Assembly: GCA_046233135.1 (NCBI GenBank) | Contig: JBJXHN010000001.1 | Coordinates: 930,001 to 994,000, forward strand | Length of the DNA stretch: 64,000 bases | Source of the DNA: JBJXHN01 sp046233135 | Lineage (GTDB): Bacteria; Pseudomonadota; Alphaproteobacteria; Rhodospirillales; Rhodospirillaceae | Direction: 5' to 3' | Shown: positions 60,563-64,000 of the stretch, piece after piece | Position numbering within the stretch: position 1 is the stretch's first letter | How the letters are laid out: every line of letters begins with the position of its first letter | Position numbers and translations under genes: made by a program | The notes under the pieces: model-generated | Databases searched by the model: none | What the model was told of the DNA's origin: nothing | Seen by the model: the letters and a program-made list of their open reading frames with translations, nothing else

Positions 60563-62143
60563 TTACTGAGGTAAGGCCGCCCCCAGGCCCTCCGCAAGCA
60601 CGGCCGGCAGGGCGTCGGGCAGATCTTCGGCGATCAAGCCCGGCCCCACCCGCTGCGCCGCCTTGCCGTGCAGCCATACCGCCGCCGCCGCCGCCTCGAA
60701 TGCCGCCATGCCCTGGGCGAGCAGGCCGAGCACCAGCCCGGCCAGCACGTCGCCCGTCCCGCCGGTGGCCAGCCAGGGCGGCGCCTCGGTCATGATCGCC
60801 GCGCGGCCGTCGGGGGCGGCCACCACCGTATCGGCCCCCTTCAGCACCACCACCTGGCCGCAGGCCGCCGCCGCCGCCCGCGCCCGCGACAGCCGCCCCC
60901 GGGCGGGATCGGCCGCCTCGCCCAGGTCCGCCCCGAACAAGGCGGCGAATTCGCCGTCATGGGGCGTGAGCACCGCCCGCCCCGGCCCGGCCTGCCGCAG
61001 GGCCGGCAGGTGGCCGGCAAGGCTGGGCAAGGCGTCGGCGTCCAGAACCACCGCCTTGCGCGCCGCCAGCGCCGCCAGGGCTTCGGCGGCCGTGCGCTCG
61101 CCGCGCCCGGCGCCCGGCCCGACCAGCACCGCATTGCGCCGCGGATCGGCCAGCACGTCCGTCCAATCTCCATCCACCCCGGCCCCGTCCAGCCCCAGCC
61201 GCCAGGGCATCACCCCGGGCTGATCGGCGGCATAGAGCATCGACACCGCCGGGTCCGACGCCACGGTCAGCAGCCCCACCCCCGCCCGCCGCGCCGCCCG
61301 GGCGGCCAGCCGGGCCGCGCCGGTCAGCCTGTCGCCGCCGCGCACCACCGCGTGGCCGCGCCGGTATTTGTGGGACTCCGCGCCCGGCACCGGCAACCGC
61401 CACAGCCCCGGCCCGTTGACCCAGCAGGCGGGGACGACGGTTTCGTCCAGCACCGTCGCCGGGATGCCGATATCGGCCACGTCGACCACGCCGCACAGTC
61501 CCCGGCCGGGGAACAGCAGATGCCCCGGCTTGGGCCGGAAAAAGGTGACGGTCAGGGCACAGGGCGCGGCAAAGCCCAGCACCTGCCCCGTGTCACCCTC
61601 CACGCCGCTGGGCATGTCCACGCCGACGCAGGGAATCCGCCGCTCGGCCACCGTTTCCAGCACCGCCCGGGGCAGGCCGTCGATGGGCCGGGCGAGGCCG
61701 GCACCGAACAGGGCGTCCACCACCAGCTCGGTCCGCGCCCCTCCCTCCAACGCCAGCCCCTCGACGGACAGCGGCTCCACCGCCCCGGACCAGCGCGAGG
61801 CCGCCCAGGCCGCATCGCCGCGCAACGCCGCCCGGTTTCCCAGCAGCATCACGGTCACCGGCCAGCCGCGCAGGGCCAGCAGCCGGGCAACGACAAAGCC
61901 GTCTCCGCCGTTGTTCCCGGGACCGCACAGCACCACCGTCCGCCGGGGCGTCCAGCGGCTGCGGATGGCCCGGGCGACGGCCCAGCCGGCCGCCTCCATC
62001 AGGGTGGGGCCGGAAACGCCGGCGGCCATCGCCGCCTGATCGGCGCGGACCATCTGCGCCACCTCCAGCACGGCGAGGGCGGTCCCGGGCGGGCGGCCAG
62101 ACGGGGGCGGACAGACTGACGGGGGCGAAAGCGGGTTCACCAT
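60563..62143 (-). CDS. nnrDE: Bifunctional NAD(P)HX epimerase/ADP-dependent dehydratase
   Basis: The NAD(P)H-hydrate repair enzyme (YjeF type), fusing epimerase and dehydratase. The N-terminal domain (~1-220) has VLCGPGNNGGDGFVVARLLA; the C-terminal kinase-like domain (~240-520) has LLTVASDPAV, NAVLVGPGAG and the catalytic ATGGTGDVLAGLVLGLLAQG. Length 526 is normal for the fused form. I choose ATG 62143 because AGGAA is 8 bp upstream; ATG 62149 is too close to it. The gene is divergent from the dadA-like gene. Confidence 0.94.
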   Translation of the reverse strand: MVNPLSPPSVCPPPSGRPPGTALAVLEVAQMVRADQAAMAAGVSGPTLMEAAGWAVARAIRSRWTPRRTVVLCGPGNNGGDGFVVARLLALRGWPVTVMLLGNRAALRGDAAWAASRWSGAVEPLSVEGLALEGGARTELVVDALFGAGLARPIDGLPRAVLETVAERRIPCVGVDMPSGVEGDTGQVLGFAAPCALTVTFFRPKPGHLLFPGRGLCGVVDVADIGIPATVLDETVVPACWVNGPGLWRLPVPGAESHKYRRGHAVVRGGDRLTGAARLAARAARRAGVGLLTVASDPAVSMLYAADQPGVMPWRLGLDGAGVDGDWTDVLADPRRNAVLVGPGAGRGERTAAEALAALAARKAVVLDADALPSLAGHLPALRQAGPGRAVLTPHDGEFAALFGADLGEAADPARGRLSRARAAAAACGQVVVLKGADTVVAAPDGRAAIMTEAPPWLATGGTGDVLAGLVLGLLAQGMAAFEAAAAAVWLHGKAAQRVGPGLIAEDLPDALPAVLAEGLGAALPQ

Positions 62144-62277
62144 GAGCATGGTTCCTGACTGGGGCCGGTTGCCGCCATTTAACTTGGCCGGGCGGCCAAT
62201 TCGTCGTACAGGAGGAATTCCACGGGATATGTGGGGGCAAGGTCCCGTCTCCGCGAGCATTTGAAAGGCAGGACAGG

Positions 62278-63534
62278 GTGAAGGTTCTCGTACTCGGGGC
62301 CGGGTTGATCGGAACGGCCACGGCCTATTTCCTGGCCCGCGACGGCCACGCCGTGACGGTCCTGGACCGCCAGCCGGGACCGGGACTGGAAACCAGCTAC
62401 GCCAACGGCGGCCAGATCTCCGTCTGCCATACCCAGCCCTGGGCCGCCCCCGGCACCCCCCTGCAAGCCCTGCGCTGGATGGGCCGCGACGATGCGCCCC
62501 TGGCTTTCCGCTGGACCCGCTGGGATCCCGCCCTGTGGGCCTGGGGCCTGCGGTTCCTCGGCCAATGCACCGCCGGGGCCTATCGCCGCAACATGGAACG
62601 CGCGGTGCGCATCGCCCTGTACAGCCGCGACCAGCTGAAGGCCCTGCGCGCCACGGAAAACCTGTCCTACGACTTGCGCACCCAAGGGATCATCAAGATC
62701 TATCGCAGCCGCTCCAGCCTCGACAAGGGCCTGGCCGCCATGCGCACCACCGAGGCCTGGGGCCTGCATCAGAAGGCCCTCGGCGTCGACGAGGTGGTGG
62801 CCCTGGAACCGGCGCTGGCCGATGCCGCCCCACTGCTGACCGGCGGGATCTACGCTCCGGACGATGAAAGCGGCGACGCCCACCGCTTCACCACTCAGCT
62901 GGCCGAGCGCGCCACGGCTCTGGGCGCAGACTTCCGCGGCGGTGTCGCGGTGACCGGCCTGGAAACCGCCAAGGGCCGGCTGAGCGGCGTCCGCACCGAC
63001 CGGGGAACCCTGACCGCCGACGCGACCGTGCTGGCGCTGGGCAGCTATTCCCCGCTGATCGCCCGCACGGCCGGCCTGCGCATACCCGTCTACCCGGCCA
63101 AAGGGTACTCAATTACCGTTGACATCCCGCCGGACGGGGTGGCGCCGACGGTCTCGATCACCGACGAGGATCTGAAGATGGTCTTCTCCCGCTTCGGAAA
63201 CCGCCTGAGGGCGGCCGGTACGGCGGAACTGGCGGGCTGGAACACCACCCTGCGAGAGGCCCGCGCCACCCTCATCCGGCGGGAAACCGGGCGCCTGTTT
63301 CCCCGCGCCGGCGTGACCGACCAGGCGCCGGCCTGGTGTGGCCTGCGCCCCAAGACCCCCGATTCCGCCCCGATCATCGGCCCTGCCCCGGGGGTCCAAG
63401 GCCTGTGGCTGAACACCGGACACGGCACCCTGGGATGGACCATGAGCTGCGGATCGGGACGCCTCGTGGCCGACCTGATCGGCGGCAAAACCCCCGAAAT
63501 AAGCCCCGATGGACTGGGGCTGGACCGGTTTTAG
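62278..63534 (+). CDS. dadA: D-amino acid dehydrogenase (FAD-dependent)
   Basis: A 418-residue flavoprotein that oxidises D-amino acids to keto acids at the membrane. The N-terminal FAD-binding VLVLGAGLIGTATAYFLARDGH and the DadA signature ETSYANGGQISVCHTQPWA are clear, as is the C-terminal GLRPKTPDSAPIIGPAPGVQ. The start is GTG 62278 after AGGCAGGACAGG. No alanine racemase is adjacent. It is followed 65 bp later by a GGDEF-like gene. Confidence 0.92.
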   Translation: MKVLVLGAGLIGTATAYFLARDGHAVTVLDRQPGPGLETSYANGGQISVCHTQPWAAPGTPLQALRWMGRDDAPLAFRWTRWDPALWAWGLRFLGQCTAGAYRRNMERAVRIALYSRDQLKALRATENLSYDLRTQGIIKIYRSRSSLDKGLAAMRTTEAWGLHQKALGVDEVVALEPALADAAPLLTGGIYAPDDESGDAHRFTTQLAERATALGADFRGGVAVTGLETAKGRLSGVRTDRGTLTADATVLALGSYSPLIARTAGLRIPVYPAKGYSITVDIPPDGVAPTVSITDEDLKMVFSRFGNRLRAAGTAELAGWNTTLREARATLIRRETGRLFPRAGVTDQAPAWCGLRPKTPDSAPIIGPAPGVQGLWLNTGHGTLGWTMSCGSGRLVADLIGGKTPEISPDGLGLDRF

Positions 63535-63599
63535 GCGAGGCTGTACAGTTTACAGGCATTTTCCGCCCCCCTCGCCCCAACCAGGAGCACTCACGGACA

Positions 63600-64000
63600 A
63601 TGAGCCAGCAGGACGCAAAGACGATTGATGGTTTGAAGACGGAGGTGGCCCGTCTTCGCGAACTGTTGCGTATGACCGAAGACAGTCTCCGGGCCAGCCA
63701 GGACGAGGTGATGCGGCTGTCCACCATCGACGCGCTGACCGCCGTGTTCAACCGCCGGCATTTCATGGACGTGGCGGACCAGGAAATCAGCCGCGCCCGC
63801 CGCTACAAACGGCCGCTGGCGGTGCTGGCGCTGGGCGTGGACAACATCCGGGCCATCAATGAAAGCCACGGTTCCGACCGGGGCGACGGCGTGCTTGCCG
63901 CCGTCGGTGCCGCCGCCCTGCGGACCCTGCGCACCACCGACTACGTGGGGCGGCTCAGCGGCTCCCAGTTCGCGGTGATGCTACCGGAAACCGAACATGA
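63600..64000 (+). CDS. Degenerate GGDEF-domain protein (partial, runs off the window)
   Basis: The first 133 residues of a protein cut by the window end. A coiled coil (~8-38) leads into a GGDEF domain starting STIDALTAVFNRRHF. The catalytic signature is degenerate: the usual GGDEF is SGSQF (residues 120-124), and the metal-binding LDID...ND block is GVDNIRAINES, so diguanylate cyclase activity is unlikely. It may instead bind c-di-GMP or GTP, or a later domain may carry function. ATG 63600 follows CCAGGAGCAC. Confidence 0.82.
   Translation, partial: MSQQDAKTIDGLKTEVARLRELLRMTEDSLRASQDEVMRLSTIDALTAVFNRRHFMDVADQEISRARRYKRPLAVLALGVDNIRAINESHGSDRGDGVLAAVGAAALRTLRTTDYVGRLSGSQFAVMLPETEH

Noticed and set aside
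1..64000. CRISPR array, rRNA operon or complete prophage.
   Set aside because: No regularly spaced direct repeats, no rRNA sequence and no phage structural genes were seen on reading the window.

Overview
The window is GC-rich (about two-thirds G+C by eye) and reads as a chromosomal segment of an alphaproteobacterium, most probably Rhodospirillales. The evidence is the order tig-clpP-clpX-lon-HU, the rpsB-tsf pair, a class I PHA synthase together with a periplasmic-type PHB depolymerase, a globin-coupled chemoreceptor and TAXI-TRAP transport. The genus cannot be fixed from sequence alone. No rRNA, CRISPR array or complete prophage is visible.

Layout. 1-2.1 kb: rpsB-tsf (minus) with an attenuator-like hairpin between the genes and a terminator after tsf. 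2.3-2.4 kb: a dispersed structured repeat. 2.4-3.6 kb: PHB depolymerase. 3.7-8.8 kb: a PAS/GAF/GGDEF/EAL protein and a CHASE2 nucleotide cyclase. 9-10.7 kb: a MotA/MotB-type stator pair. 10.8-16.2 kb: housekeeping and transport genes (LysE, MBL hydrolase, SAM hydrolase family, MFS, M20 peptidase). 16.2-16.9 kb: a HigBA-type toxin-antitoxin module with a palindromic promoter-operator. 17-20.5 kb: an iron/siderophore ABC importer with a DUF2218 protein. 20.5-24.5 kb: CoxG-like protein, 3-hydroxyisobutyrate dehydrogenase family enzyme and PHA synthase. 24.9-27.7 kb: an aminotransferase with two SAM methyltransferases. 27.8-30.9 kb: a sharply AT-rich island holding a small membrane protein, a membrane-anchored M48-like metallopeptidase and a decayed IS481-type transposase. 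31-38.6 kb: sulfotransferase, giant MscS-type channel, GFA protein, TetR and MFS efflux. 38.7-46.6 kb: tRNA-Val, HU, lon, clpX, clpP, tig, tRNA-Leu, the protein quality-control block. 47-49 kb: globin-coupled MCP and a GAF protein. 49-54.9 kb: a LysR-flanked TAXI-TRAP/AtuA operon that contains the second copy of the dispersed repeat. 55-60.5 kb: two paralogous proteins with a Cry-toxin-domain-I-like helical core, interleaved with one complete and one truncated malonyl-CoA decarboxylase gene. 60.6-64 kb: NAD(P)HX repair enzyme, D-amino-acid dehydrogenase and the start of a degenerate GGDEF protein.

Most of the window is ordinary core genome. The parts most worth follow-up are (i) the tandem-duplicated delta-endotoxin-like/mcd segment, in which the mcd fragment is almost unchanged while the toxin-like genes have diverged; (ii) the AT-rich metallopeptidase cassette; and (iii) the two-copy repeat whose core is conserved while both flanking stems have changed sequence but kept pairing.
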